Part shown: piece by piece, positions 1 to 12,638 of the stretch
Layout of the letters: the number at the start of each line of letters is the position of its first letter
Numbering within the stretch: position 1 is the first letter of the stretch
Assembly (NCBI GenBank): GCA_037952775.1
Contig: JBANAY010000001.1
Coordinates: forward strand, 4,960,001-5,024,000
Reading direction: 5' to 3'
DNA length: 64,000 nt
From: Clonostachys chloroleuca
Taxonomy: Eukaryota; Ascomycota; Sordariomycetes; Hypocreales; Bionectriaceae
Translations under genes and position numbers: made by a program
The notes under the pieces: model-generated
The model's database searches: none
What the model saw: the letters and a program-made list of their open reading frames with translations, nothing else
What the model was told of the DNA's origin: nothing

Positions 1-431
1 TTCTGGTCCGGCCAGATGTATGCCCCAGAAATCGGACATACTTTAATGATTGCCCTAATGTTATCCAACAACGCTAGTTCCTGATCTTCCGCTGTAAGTA
101 TTACGATCACCTTTCGGTTGAGCTTCTATTATCCCGTAACCGCCTCTCGCCTAGATGCATATTGAAGGGGATCAAGTCCCAGCTACTCTGCATGATTAGT
201 TGGCAAACGTAAGCACTCAGCCGTACATGGCTGGTTGGGCAGCAACTAACCCGTCGGGCATTTCGTAGATATTGTAGATTTGCTCAACCCTTAACTCCAT
301 TTCCTCGTTAATAATTCTTCTTTTCGTAAGGCCTGGGGGCCAAGACGATATACGTAGTGCAAAATATATTTCTGCTCTATTTCGTACTATAAGACCATCA
401 GTCACTAAAGCCTAATCCAAAGAGCCCTATT
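1..431. other. No gene seen (window edge)
   Basis: Only short open frames without family resemblance on either strand. The NLR-like pseudogene to the right may have its true start in here, because its open frame begins with a non-ATG codon, but no convincing ATG or splice acceptor was found. Confidence 0.4.
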
Positions 432-3400
432 TTGGCGTCTGTCAACAGCACCTCTTGGCCTGCAATCGACGACCATACGCCTGTGTGGATCTACATTGCA
501 GCTGCGATATCTTCGTTTAAACTGTCGGATATTTTTGTATGGGATTGTACTTGGTCGTACAGTGCAGTATGGAATACTTTAATCAGCGTCTTTCTCGTTC
601 TCGCTGTATATATATATTTCCTTTGGCGGATATTGGGTTTGGGTATCTATTGTAACCCAAAATACGGAACTACAGCTACCGTAAAACCGGCGGGCAATGT
701 ATTGAATATTGAGGTTGGCGATATTGCGGAAACCGGGGCGATGATTTTAGGAGACGGAAATAGGAACACTTCAGATGTAAGCTTCAGCCTAGAGAAGAGA
801 ATACCTCGAGACTATGATGATACCTGTATACTAACAGCTGATACTCCTAGACGAAAGTTAGCTAATGCAGACTATACTATCGGCTGGATCTGCGCTATAA
901 AGTTGGAGCATGTTGCTGCAGCTGTGTTTCTTGATGAAAAAGACGAAGAGCCAGAATATATTCTCCCTCGTAATAATAATAATTATACTTTAGGCAGAGT
1001 CGGGAGGTATAATGTTGTTATTACTGTCTTACCAAAAGGGGAGTACGGTATTTCCTCCGCAACGAGCGTCGCAAGAGATATACTGTACACCTTTCCAAAC
1101 ATTAGAATTGGTCTAATGGTTAGTATCGGCGGTAGTGCTCTAAGTAAGAAATACGATATCTGTCTAGGGGATATTGTGGTAAGTGCTCCTTACTATAGTA
1201 ATAGTGGTATATTTCAGTACGACTTCGGTAAAACGATATAAGATCGAGAATTCTATATAACTAAAGTCTTAGACTAACTGCTAATAGTCTTACGAACTGT
1301 AATATATAGACTTAAGACTGAGTATAAGATTAAAGGTTATTAGTTTGATATGACTATTGATTATATTCTCAAGGGTAATAAAAGATTACAATATAAGTAT
1401 AAGCGACCAGAGCTAAATAGTAATAAGCTATATCGAAGCGATATTATCCATCCTCCAGAATATAACTCAGATTGTATAGCAGCCTGTAGCAATAGCCTAT
1501 CCAAATTAATAGCACAACAGTAGCGAAGGAAGGGCGAAGATAACCCAGCTATTTATTACAGTTTGATTATATTAGCGAACCAGCTTATAAAGGACGCTTT
1601 AGTCCGGGATAGAATTACTATAGAAAACAATATTCTATGCTTTAAGATAGAAGCAGCCGGATTAATAAACTATTTTCCCTGTTTGGTAATCCGCAGTATC
1701 TGTAACTATTCTGATATATATAAAAACAATATCTGGCAAGGTTATACGGTAATAGCAGCAGCAGTATATACAAAAGACTTGCTATATAAGATTATACTAA
1801 GTAAAGTAGAGGGTAAGAGGAGACTCAGTAAGCTTATACAGAGTAGTTAGTACTTTGCTTTTATTTTATTTATTATTATCTTTTTTATATTCTAATAAGA
1901 GTATTAATATCTAGAAAGTTAGTAAAAGGGTAGATAATATTTATTAATTAGTATCTGAAACCAGAGATATAACTAAGCTTATATAAGATAGTAACTATCT
2001 TAATAAGATTAGAAACTAGCTAGTACCGCCTGATCTATCTATAAATCTAAATTAAGCCCGGAGCCTGTACTATCGAGGTACTAGCTAGTAGTTCCTGAAT
2101 AGTAATATATATTCGGGATGGAAAAAGGAGAAAAACTCTTTCCTATAGCTTAATAGTATCCCTGGGTATAGTAAGACTGTCCTTAGTTCTACTATTATTA
2201 CAGATCTTGATCCTGCTAACTCTAATCCTAGAGTTCTATATTTCTTCTTTAATTTTAATGATATTGAGAAAAGATTGCTGGAAAACGCTATCCGTTCGCT
2301 TATTTTTCAGCTATATACTAAGTATATTATTATTCGCAGCGAAGTCGATATAGTCTATTCTAGTTTTGGAGATAGAATAAGGTAACCAGATACCCCAGTA
2401 CTATATCAGCTCTTGCAATATATAATACAGAAATCCGAGGAGATTTATCTTATCCTTAATACGCTAGATAAATCTGAGAGATACAGCGGTTTATACTTAC
2501 TAAAATCGTTATTATTACCAGGTTGGATCAAGAGTCTTTATAATGAATTAACTAATATATATATACTTATTACCAGTCAGCCCGAGCAGGATATTATAGC
2601 TTCTTTTAATAGCTGGGCTGATACTAATAAAATCATCCAGCTCTAAAGTAAGTTAGTAAGTAATAATATTACTGCCTATATAAAGGTTAGGGTTAGCGAA
2701 ATAGTGAGGTGGAAAGAACGACGGGATATCTAAGCAGAGATTAAAATAACCCTCCTAGAAAAGGCGGATGGAATATATATTATCCTGTGGTATTTTATAC
2801 CTTTACAGTTTTAATTCTTCTGTCTCTAACTTAGAAGCTAAATTTATTATAGGTTTTATTAGGTCTTATACTAATTTAATATATTAGAGCAATATCTAGA
2901 CCCGCCTTCTATACGGAGAGAACTATAAAACCTGCTGGAGATACTAGATATAATATATATACAAATTTTATAATAGATATATCCGAATTAACTAAGTATA
3001 ATAAAGTACCTTTTATAATTTTTAACTTATAGTAAACGGCCTCTAACGCTTGAGGAAGCTGTTGATCTTATTACTATTAATCTGTCAGGCCAGCCTGTAT
3101 TTACTCCAGATAACCGAATACCAGTTCCAGAAGAAATTATTTAATACTACTCCAGTTTAGTAGCTCTTATATATAAAGGGAAATGCACCAAAATACAGCT
3201 TGCTTACTTTTCAGTAAAGGAATATCTCTTATCGGACTAACTAGAACTAAGTTTAGCTAAAGAACTTAGTAAAATACCTGCAAAGGCTAGTATTATTAAT
3301 ATTTGTCTCTCCTATCTGCTTTCTATATATAAGTTATACTTGCTATAAAAAGTAAAAAAAAGTATTATCTGGTAGAATTCTCTGCGCAATATTGGATAAA

Positions 3401-4206
3401 GTATATGAAGGACATCAAATTATCCAATAAAGCAATTCTACTATCAGTTAAGGAGTATATCTTATACTAAAATACCTTCCAATTTAGATATCAGCTCTAT
3501 AATCCGGATGAGTTCGATAATCCAGATAAGTTCGATGATTTGGATGAGTTCGATGGTTTGGATGAGTCTGATAATCCGGAAGAGCTTGAAGTAGGCGGGA
3601 ATTAAGTTCTTTATTATACATCCCTTTGGGGTTTACTTTATTCTTCTACTTTTCTCCTTCGGAATAATATTAAGGCCTAAGGTGGATATGATAATGCTCT
3701 TCAGGCTGCTTCAGCAGAAGGGCATCGAGAGATCGCTGAGCTGCTTATTGAGAAGGGTGCTGGTATTAATGCCTAAGGTGGAGTTGATAGTAATGCTCTT
3801 CAGGCTGCTTCAGTCTATAGGTATTAAGAGATCGCTAAGCTGCTTATTGAGAATAGCGCTGATATTAATGCTAAAGGTGGATATTATGGTAATGCTCTTC
3901 AGGCTGCTTCAGTCTATAGGTATCGAGAGATCGCTAAGCTACTTATTAAGAAGGGCGCTGATATTAATGCCCTGGGTGCTAATACTAATACCTAAGGTAG
4001 ATATAGTAATACTTTTTATACTGCTTCAGTAAGAGGGTATTAAGAGATCACTGAGCTGCTTATTGAGAATAGTGCTAATATTAATGCTAAAGGTGGATAT
4101 TATGGTAATACTCTTCAGGCTGCTTTAGCAAGAGGGTATCTAGAGATTGCTAAGATGCTTATTCAGAATGGCGCTGAACAAACGGACAGCCTATCGGATC
4201 AATAAG
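432..4206 (+). pseudogene. Pfs-NACHT-ankyrin (fungal NLR-like/STAND) pseudogene
   Basis: Decayed member of the fungal NLR-like family (N-terminal nucleoside-phosphorylase-like Pfs domain, NACHT NTPase, ankyrin sensor), whose intact members act in self/non-self recognition and cell death. The Pfs part is readable from about 855 to 1241 (YTIGWICAIKLEHVAAAV, then MVSIGGSA) and resumes at about 1645-1800 (FPCLVIRSICNYSD, then VIAAAVYTKDLLY). NACHT-type sequence follows at about 2240-2640 (YFFFNFND, then ITSQPEQDI) and again near 3140-3240. Five ankyrin units close the gene. Stops and frame changes occur all along, and 1250-4000 is very AT-rich with many TA dinucleotides, unlike the right-hand flank, as expected of RIP decay. 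The N-terminal 90 residues before the Pfs domain look hydrophobic and may not belong. Not functional; family assignment is strong. Confidence 0.85.
3678..4206 (+). repeat. Five tandem ankyrin-coding units (~99 bp)
   Basis: Units of about 33 codons with the cores NALQAAS, REIAELLIEKGA and DINA repeat five times, with in-frame TAA/TAG codons between some. Neighbouring units are still close at DNA level, so the array was homogeneous before decay. It is the 3' end of the NLR-like pseudogene. Confidence 0.85.
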
Positions 4207-4985
4207 TAGATAGGGTATGTCCCAAACCTAATTAGCACCTCGGATATCTCTTAGGAGCCTATAATCGGGGTCAATGAAAAAAAAAAGCAAATTGCCCATA
4301 GCCAGCTTTGTTCCTCAAGGCTCCTTTGCGCAAACCACGACTGGTTTGCCTCTCCTGTCTGATCCATACGTCCCGACGAATGCGAAAACTGCTGTGTGAT
4401 TGGTTAGGCCAGATGCTCGCTGTTCTTGCACACTTTTGGAAACGGCGCATTGCCAAGCGACACTTTGCCAAACGACACTTTCCGAGACGACGTATTGACT
4501 TTCCCGCCATGCAGCCTTCGGCGTACACCCTATTTGCGGCAAGCTCTTGTCGTCACCAACAAAATAGGAAGATCCTTTGGTTTTTTTGGGGTTTTATTTG
4601 GTTTTTTTTTTCTTCAATAATATATCTCTCACCTACACCGCCCGAAGCTGTTGACTGGCTAACCTTGCTAACCTTGCTAACCTGGACTCGTAATATTAAC
4701 CTCCATGTGAAGTGAGGAGAGGCAGCGATGCAAGCTGACTAGCCCATAGTACTTTCCGGGCTCTCTTCTCTATTTGCGCTTACCTTGACGCTCGGCCCAG
4801 TGTCACTTAATAATGCACGTTTTAGTGTTCAGGAATGGGAGCGATTGTTTAGTTAGGTTGATTCTACTCTACGCTACATCTGGATGCGTTTGTGCAATAC
4901 TTGATCTTGACAACCATCAGCAGTAGGAGCATACCTTTTGCCCTTTCGAATTGTTCCCCGTTGCGTTCGTCATAGAGCGATGGCC
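4207..4985. other. Intergenic; short tandem GACACTTT motif, no gene
   Basis: Overlapping open frames at 4270-4715 on both strands mirror each other and resemble no family. A short direct repeat (GACACTTTGCCAA, twice, about 4459-4488) explains the repeated residues in those frames. A T-rich stretch lies near 4577-4620. Confidence 0.5.
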
Positions 4986-4989
4986 AGGG

Positions 4990-5600
4990 TCGAGTGACGT
5001 CGGCCCCGTAAACCACCAGCATTTTTGCCGCCACCTAATTGGCGCTCCAAAGTGCTCTTTGCAGAGGCGTCTCCCCTAGGTTATTCAAAATGTCAATTTC
5101 ACAGCACATCGTGAGGAGCGGCGCGATATCTTCCGATCGTAGCCCTTCGGCTATCTCATGCAGAGGCGTGTTACCATAGAGGTCTTCTACATTGGCATCG
5201 CCTCCGCGGCTGAGTATAAACCCTACGACGTCAGGGTGCCCGTTCCTAACGGCCTAGTGTAAGGGCGTTTTCCCGCTTAGGTTTCGGAGATTGATGGTCT
5301 TTGTTAGAAATAGCGATCGCTTCCACAGGTACTTAACTGCCTCTAGATATCCCTGTTCAGAGGCTAAGTGTATGGGGTGGTTGTCTGGCTGGACATGTAG
5401 GTGGTCGTATTGAGATATGCTGTAACCGTAGATAACGAGGAGTTTAAGAATTCCTAGGTGCCCTTTCTCGGCGACGTAGTGGAAAGGTGTCCCTCTTATC
5501 CAGTCTCTCTGGAGTCCGAGCCCCGCGGTAGGGGGGCTGCCTTCAGCAGTTCCTCCATCACCCCTTCATAGCCTTTTTCAGCAGCGACGTGATCGTGCTT
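4990..5600 (-). pseudogene. Ankyrin-repeat gene remnant
   Basis: Read on the minus strand the segment gives consecutive ankyrin helices: TPFHYVAEKGHLGILKLLV, then PIHLASEQGYLEAVKYLW, then LSGKTPLH-stop-AVRNGHPDVVGFIL, then GNTPLHEIAEG and GETPLQRAL. TAG stops interrupt two units, and the upstream part (AEKGYEGVMEELLKAAP) is one frame away. No start or other domain was found, so the original protein (stand-alone ankyrin protein or tail of another NLR) is unknown. Its base composition is far less AT-rich than the Pfs-NACHT pseudogene next to it, so the two decayed differently. Confidence 0.75.
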
Positions 5601-5929
5601 GAGCCAGGTAGTGTCGGAGTTGCCCTCTTGTATGGACCCAGCGATGGGCTCGGCGGGCAACTCGAGCGCCTTAGCGCATACGGAGGAGTTGAGGGGTTCG
5701 CGTCATGGGTGCTGTCGCGGCAACTCTGTCGAACATGATGGAGAGTGTAGGATGAGGGAGGCAGCACGGACAGGCAGAGGGCGGGCGGCTGGCTCCCCTT
5801 TTATAGATTTCTATCGACGACAACATGCTTGTCCTCTCTCGGTTTAATGCATATCCATGACTTGGCTCGCCTTCATCTACTGTGCGAGCCCTGATATAAG
5901 GTCGCGGGCTCACGTCTAGAGCCACCCAC

Positions 5930-7285
5930 GCCCTGGCCCCAGACGCCCTTTCATCTTTAGGGCGCAGACTTCAGGTCAAATGATACGTCAACCAGCCATC
6001 CAAGTCTTCCCTTGCCATCCGGGTGTAATTTCTGGAAAGGGGTACACTGCCCACAGTCGGGCCAGCCTTTGCCATTAGTATGCATGACATGATCCGTATT
6101 GAAGGGGCTATGCCCGACCGTGGTTAGTGCCAGCCCTGAGCTGTTTTCGTCGCTTCTTTGTGTGCCTCGTTGCCTAGAGGACCTTCAAGGGTGTATTTGG
6201 TGTTGCGGGTTCGTGATGAGTGAGTGTCCACCATGAGCATACCGAGGTGCATGACGCTCCTTCGACAACCGTTACCCTCTGGGACGCCAGCTCAGGCCTT
6301 GTTATACTCTCCTCATGCGATCCTCATATATGAGGTTTTAGAGTCTAGGCGTCGAGGCGATAGGTGTGGACTCCCCCATAAGGGGGAGGTTCTGGGGCGA
6401 GACCGTGGAGAGCCAACATGATGGGAGAAAGGTGGGAGGTTTATAACCACGCTACTACCGTTTTGTTTGTCATTGAGGTTATGCATAGATGGGGCAACCA
6501 GGCGGCCTTGCCAGCCGGTCCTGGTCGCACTGGCCGACTGCAGCCGGTCATGATGACCCTGCCCTTAAGACTGGTAGCCCGAGGGGGAGTGTAGGTATAC
6601 ACCCCTCTGCCTCTGGTTCCCTTACCTCCCTTCTTGCGCGCAGTCTGCCTGGGTGGAGTCCATTTGCTCCAGTAGTCAGTATAAGTAGAGTCTGTTCATA
6701 GAGTCTGTTCCCTCGCCCCTTGTCGTTCCCTCCCACCCCGTCCACTTCTCCTCCCTAGCCTCAGGCAATCGACTTCACTGCTAGCTATGATGTCTTCGTC
6801 AAACGACTATGCAAGCAAATCTTTTCGCGATGAAGGCGAATTGCGAGCCATGATGCCGCCTTCTGGTGAGGATCGTGAGGGCAGCGTAGACACTGTTCAT
6901 GTCGACGCATTCAGTTCTGCGGAGGAGAGTCAAAGTAGTGTGAGATACTTGGTCTATTGCGGAAGTTGATAGCAGATGTAAAACCAGTGTAACTTGCGAC
7001 GGAGGAAGGCCTCCTTTTATAGACCGATTCCCTTCTTTGTCCCCCCGCCCCCCTCTCCAATGATTAATGATTGCTGTAGTAAAGGACCCGAAAATGAATC
7101 GTCGCAAAAGCGGACAACTTGGATCCCTTCCCCTGGCTTTCCTATGTCAATCGTTACCACTTAACGTAACGAGATTAGCCTCATGCAGTTGGTGAGATTA
7201 AGGGGCTTGGCCAACTGCATATTGAGGCTTATTACTCTCAAGACTGCCTGGATACCAGGTAAACTGACGTAAGTATACGACCAGA
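5930..7285. other. Intergenic, no supported gene
   Basis: Several frames of 60-100 codons overlap on opposite strands (for example 6489-6745 and 6787-7107) without start context, introns or family resemblance. Nothing supportable is seen. Confidence 0.5.
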
Positions 7286-7287
7286 CA

Positions 7288-7475
7288 CAGTTGAGTGAGT
7301 TGGTCGAGGAGTGGAAGAAGTCAAAGATACGTCGATAGAAAGGTGGCAAGGGGACTGGGAGCCGGACCGCTCGGTTGGCACAGGAAGCTGGAGTTTCCAA
7401 AAAGGTTACAAAGCGTCATGAAGGAAAGAAGAGCAACAACAAGGACTCTACAAATCGCCCCCGCGGCCCCCCCCC
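7288..7475 (+). pseudogene. Chromodomain/AT-hook gene, truncated copy 1
   Basis: Encodes only the C-terminal part of the small protein complete at 58893-59474: LSELVEEWKKSK, a basic stretch, then RLAQEAGVSKKVTKRHEGKK and a decayed AT-hook (RPRGPPP in place of RPRGRPRK). The first part is interrupted by TAG at 7336-7338 where copy 3 has CAG. Similarity starts abruptly near 7288; all chromodomain beta-strands upstream are missing. One of three copies in this window. Confidence 0.85.
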
Positions 7476-8165
7476 CGAAAGGTGTAGTGTCTTTGTTTCA
7501 ACCAACTCGACCATGAGGGAACCAGTACATATTATATCAACTTCTGTTGTATTTATTTCTCCAATGCAGTGTGTTGGCAACTCTCAATGGCCACTTCCAA
7601 ACAGGCAAGATGCGCCTGCTGCTCATCACCAGGGGATCTCTCATGTGACTTTCCCTCTATAAAACGACGGCCACTCTGGCAAGGTTGACAATGTATCGTT
7701 GACTCTTCATTCTCTCCTACATTATCTCAGCACTTATTGGGCAGAGTTGCTGCGTCCTACATAGTTTCATCCTGTCGTGCGATTCCAATTCCACGGTTGT
7801 AATGAAGTTTCCCTCCTGTTAACATTGGCCAGACTGGCAGCAAGCCGGCTGCTGTTCTTGAATCCTGTTCACATTACAGCAGACAGGATGATGAGTTATT
7901 CTACAACTCAATTATTCAATCATCGTGCCATAAGAGTTGACAACTTAGGACACATTTCTGGGAAAATGATATCAGAAACTAGCTCGTCTAATGGCAGGCC
8001 ATTTCCCACCCTCCTTGGGTTGATGTGTTTTGAGTGTCCGATTGCAAGGCTGAAGGCTCGCGTCAAGCTCGGCCTAGCTTTCAATTGTCGCTGATTTCAT
8101 GTGGGCAATCCTGGATGCACACACTTGAAAAATGAGATTTCTGAAGTCATTCGGAAGATCATAAA
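7288..8165 (+). repeat. Segmental duplicate A (partner 59279-60275)
   Basis: Long near-continuous similarity to 59279-60275: chromodomain gene 3' end, then a shared intergenic stretch (for example GTTTCAACCAACTCGACCAT, later CAATTATTCAATCATCGTGC), then the 3' end of the opposite-strand BTB gene (8030-8150). Relative to the partner it lacks roughly 90 bp around the BTB stop region. A further piece of the same intergenic stretch lies at 58401-58592. Confidence 0.85.
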
Positions 8166-8436
8166 TTTATATTCACGTGGCACCTAGCTGACTTAAAGTT
8201 GCGCGATTGCCTGACTATTAGTTAGGTCTAACCCATCTCATATTATGCCACGACGATCGGGTTGACTGTACGCGCCGCTGAAAGTACTTGGATCAAAGCG
8301 TGCTGAATTCAGCTCTAACTGGTCGTCTCGTTTGATGTTAATCGGTTGCTGATCACCGGGTGCTTTAGTAGAGTTAAAGCATGAATGAATCAGATGATCG
8401 AAAGAAAGGAATTTCAGACAGATTAAACAACCATTA

Positions 8437-8757
8437 TATCACATTATGGTCTAAGGAGAATTTATAATATTTGAGTCGTTACATATGCATTCCTCTCTTT
8501 CACAGGTTAAATGCTCTAGTGTTGGTCGTCATATTGACTGGAAATACTACAAAGCCGACTGTTTCCTTGTTCAAAATAAAATATCAAAATATCTGAACGC
8601 TTCTCTCACTCCTGCAATCAGACTCAGTGCGGCCAGCTGGCGTCGGATGAGAAAAGGTGCCAGCGCTCGGAGTCAGATGGATTTCGGTCAGTCCCCCTTC
8701 TCAGTGAAGTGACTTGAGTGTCTTCACATGCTATTTTATTCGGCCATCGGGTACGAA
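8437..8757 (+). repeat. Segmental duplicate B (partner 54779-55058)
   Basis: Starts with ATCACATTATGGTCTAA and ends with CGGCCATCGGG, as at 54779-55058 directly behind chromodomain copy 2. It contains a decayed version of the exon-like open stretch found there: the Cys/Trp positions are altered and the frame is broken by extra sequence in the middle. Confidence 0.8.
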
Positions 8758-10229
8758 GTACAATTGCGACGGCGTTAACCGCACCCGCAAGACCAATTGA
8801 AGGCCGCTATCCGACGAAGTGGAAATGATGGCGTTTTGGCAGAGCCATCGAGTCAGGAGGATTACGCCAGTTTTGCGCTGTCAGACTGCACGGTATTGCA
8901 GGAGATGACAGTGCAGTGGTTGGCGCCGCGGGGCACAGTGCTGCGGAGCTGGCGAGAGACCTCCCCTCCCGCCCTTCTTGCAACCTATCCCAGAGGTTAA
9001 AACACAGGGAAAGACAAACAGGATGCGGAAGTCTCAGGCAAGCGGCACATGTTGCTCTGACGCAGTTGCATTCCAGTCCTGACTATGGGCGCGGAAAGGG
9101 AAAACAAGGGTCTTGATGACGGGACTAATCAAACATTTGTGTGACTGGAATGTCTTGGACCACAGCTCCTCGCTGGCAAGACAACATAGTCCGACCCAAG
9201 ACTCGAACAGCCTAGACCACGAGTCCTGAGACACTGGCAGCTAGTTGACAGCCTAGCTATCGCCTGAGGATTTCGATAAAGCCCCCCAAGAGAAAACAAA
9301 GCTGAGACTCGCGCAATTGGGGTGAATTGGTGGGTGTATCGGGAGACAACTCTATAATATGCATGCTTTCTCATTAGAGTTTCTCACACACGGGATTTGC
9401 CAAATGGTTATGAAAATCCAGATCTTCCACAGTTCGCCCCAACTATTTTTGGGAGGATCGACGGCAAGATTTGCGATCACGACCTCTGTAACACACTTAG
9501 CATTCCTACGAATGCAGGTCAATATGGACGACGATATATAATACATCGGATAAGAGACGATGTTACCAGGATGAAGGTTCTAGTAGTTAACCATAAGCAA
9601 GAAGCTTTTATATCTGCGTTAATAGTTAACGCCACGTTCCATCCACCATAACTTTGTTAAAAAGTATCCGCTTTATCTATATGATTACATTGCAAATATA
9701 CTTTTTCTAGCTGTATATAGAGTATAAATAGGTTTGCATGTGAAGCTTTTACATGTGACTGCAATTAAGATTTGAAGCATTCCCTACAGAAAACATGCCC
9801 CTCTAAATCCGTCTAGTCTCTGCGAATCTGGACTCTTAAGTGATAATGATGAGGTCAATAAGAAATTAGATTATAACTGTAAATTAAGAGCAAGTGCGGT
9901 AAGAATAATAAAAGGAAAAGCAGGAAGAAGAACAGAGAGGGCCTAACCCAGTGTGCCTGGGGTCGCGTACCCCTTAGTATTTCAAATGAAACACCAACAG
10001 ACTTAAGCATTGCGAATAATAGTTGAAGTAGAAATTCCGAGCAACTTGGCTTGGTCCACTGTCATATCCGTCCGCCCACTCACGCTCGGCCTTTCCAGGC
10101 ACGCTTTCACAATAGAAATATCCTCCTGAGACTTAAGTTCTAACCGTATAAGCCAATCTCAAGCCGCTAAACCCGAAACCCGGGGGCAGTAGACAGACAA
10201 GACAGAACAAGACAAGTGGTAAAATTCCA
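8758..10229. other. Intergenic, no supported gene
   Basis: Short overlapping frames on both strands, none with family resemblance. AT-rich from about 9650 to 9900. Probably includes the 3' untranslated region of the alpha-dioxygenase-like gene just left of 10230. Confidence 0.5.
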
Positions 10230-12292
10230 CTAGGTTTTCTTGGCATTCGTCTCGATACCCTGGTAGTTCTTCGACTCAGACTTCATTGCCCAGGGTGCAA
10301 ACGCATTCTTACTGTTCTTCAGGGTATCTTCCAGTTCTGGGAAGTGTCTAATCAGAACATCCTTCATCGTCGTATGCTGCACCCAGTGAAAACCCTCCTT
10401 GGTGTACGTTTCTGCATTCCACTGTCCGGCGATGAATCGATCGCTCTTTAGACGCCGTGATGCCATGACGATGAAGATGTGGAATGCCGTCTCGCTGAAG
10501 CCAAACCCGGGGATCAAAGGCTCGCTGTGGGATCCCACCAAGGTATCAACCAATTCGATGTCTCCGTTGTACACCTCCGAAAGCTGTTTAGCGAGTTCCT
10601 TGTTGCCACCCGTGAGCTCCTCGAAGGTCTTAGGCGCCTTCATGCGTAACATGCGGCGGAAAGCACAGTATCGAGGGACACCACGCTCACGATCACGCAC
10701 GATATCTACAGTTCCCATGTCTCTATGAAGGCCATCAGGAGTGTGGAGGTCGCGCAAGAAATTAGGATAGTTGTTGTTCGTGATCGCCCCTGGGTAGTTG
10801 ATCCCGAAGGAGTAGAAGAGGTCTGCGAACGACATACCTGATTCAAGCGGCTTCTGTGCGTTCTTGAAAGTCAGGTCTTCTAGAGGGGTTGTGGTCTGGT
10901 ATTTTCCATGCTTGGCTTCGAAGAATGCGATGTTGTCTGATCCCTGTTAGCCATCGGGGTGTATGTAGGCCGTAGATAGGACGATACCTACCGGGTATCA
11001 AGGAGTGCATCCTATATACCGATACGAACTCTTCAGTGAGGCTGAAGGGGATTCCATCGTGATCCACACCAGACCCTGGAATTCCAGAAATGATCTCACT
11101 TCTTTTGGAAATTCGTCCTACCATTTTGGTGAGTCTTTCTCCTGCAAGGCCCCACCAATTCGCATTCATGCCAAGTTCCAGGACTGGGTGGGCAAGAATG
11201 GCAGGTGTCCATTCTACAGTGTGGATCTTTGCCATCAATGCACAATTAACCAACCGAGCCTTGTCAAAGATCTGGTCTCTAATGCAGGGAGGTTGTTAGC
11301 CGCACCATTTCCTAAAAAGGTTTCATTCACGTACCCAGTCCAATTGGGATATGCCTTTCGAAACATGTCACACAAGACATTATGCTCGAGGGCGAAAAGG
11401 GTATGCAGGATTTCCATGCCAACCCACCAGTTATCGTTGAATCCAGTGCGCGGATTGCCATCCTCGTCCCTTGGTATGAAAGCCCCGGTGCCATTCTCCG
11501 CTAGCTCTAGCTTGCCGTCGGGGTCTAAGCCTCGGAGCTCACGTGTTGCCTCCTCGGTGGATCCGTAGATCTGTGACCCGTCCCACCACGCGCTGTTGAT
11601 GTTCTTGTAGCCAGGGCACTTCACGTCCGAAGGGTCCAGGATATCATCTGGTTTAGTCTTTGGTAGCGTCATCTTTCCCTGCCACGAGTGGCCAGGAGGG
11701 AGTGGGATATCGTAAGGCTGATCCTCCTACATAAAAGATTGAGATTAGAGGCTTCCCTTCTCGTTCATGTCATAGTGCGATGTTGACTTACAAGGTCGAG
11801 CTCGTGGTTGAACCAGTCGTGCGTCTGGAACTGAATCCAAGCAGCCGCGAGTAAATTAAGTGTTGTCGCTGGGATGAACCCTCCGTCCTTGCGCGCCATG
11901 AACTTCTCGCTGACAAGTCGCGGGTTCGGGGACCACAGCTGCTCTTCAGTTGGTTTCTGACAGTGCTCTCGGGGAAAGTTGCGTCCAAGTCGCATTCCTG
12001 TGCATCCCATGCGAGGTAGCTCCAGCGAGTTGAACATGCCATCCGAGTTTCGAGCCATCTGAAAACGCTTATCCTTCATGGGAGTATCATCTGGCGACCC
12101 TTGCTCAGATGTGGATGCGTAGCCATCGTGTAGGTTGTAGCCTCGCAGCTCAACCCTCAGGAAGGCGAGGTTTACGGCTCCGAGGAACGTCGGAAGCTTG
12201 AACCACGGCACAACTCTATTGACGAGGTGGAAGACCGAGATCGCAGTACGCTCAACGAACGAGGGCCGAAAAGTCATCTTCTGGTCGTCCAT
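10230..12292 (-). pseudogene. Alpha-dioxygenase-like haem peroxidase, one frame break
   Basis: Animal-type haem peroxidase superfamily, closest in pattern to fatty-acid alpha-dioxygenases, which add O2 to the alpha carbon of fatty acids. Exon 1 (12292-11792) carries IQFQTHDWFNHEL, the distal-His region. After an intron (11791-11727) come WWDGSQIYGST and LFALEHNVLCDMF, then LMAKIHTVEWTPAIL with the presumed proximal His. A second intron of about 56 nt near 11000-10945 joins MHSLIP to DNIAFF, and the last exon ends at 10230. The only break is at about 11271-11283: the frame shifts by one between NNLPALE and DQIFDKARL, with no plausible intron. Either a young pseudogene or a consensus error. Divergent from a haem-thiolate peroxidase gene 0.7 kb upstream. 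Confidence 0.75.
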
Positions 12293-12555
12293 CTTCGCGA
12301 AGTCTGCGTATCGCGCAATACAGAAGCATATAGTTGCGGGGGTAAAGGCAGCAAGGCAACAGCAAGTTCGCGGGGCCAGAGCGCGTAAGATCGCTTAAGA
12401 GCTTTGGAACTTATACGGTTTTCCGCCCACAAGGGTGTGCTCGGAAAGAGTCTGACTGCATAAGCGACCTGGATGTGGAGCGGCTTAGCGGAAAGTGTCG
12501 ATGTGTGATAAGACATTCCTGAATCCTGCATTCTGGTTGGCTGCAGCAACGGCCA

Positions 12556-12638
12556 AATTCTATCTAATATCCTGGAATTCTATCTAATATCCTGGAATTC
12601 TATCTAATATCCTGGAATTCTATCTAATATCCTGGAAT
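12556..12638. repeat. 20-bp tandem repeat, four units
   Basis: The unit TATCTAATATCCTGGAATTC is repeated four times head to tail, essentially without change, in the region between the divergent alpha-dioxygenase-like and haem-thiolate peroxidase genes. The lack of variation suggests recent expansion. Confidence 0.95.

Noticed and set aside
4271..4715. Overlapping frames on both strands with RRLGKCRLAKCRLA-type repeats
   Set aside because: Generated by a short tandem DNA repeat; no family, no start or splice support.
11005..11568. 187-codon plus-strand frame
   Set aside because: Shadow of the alpha-dioxygenase-like gene.
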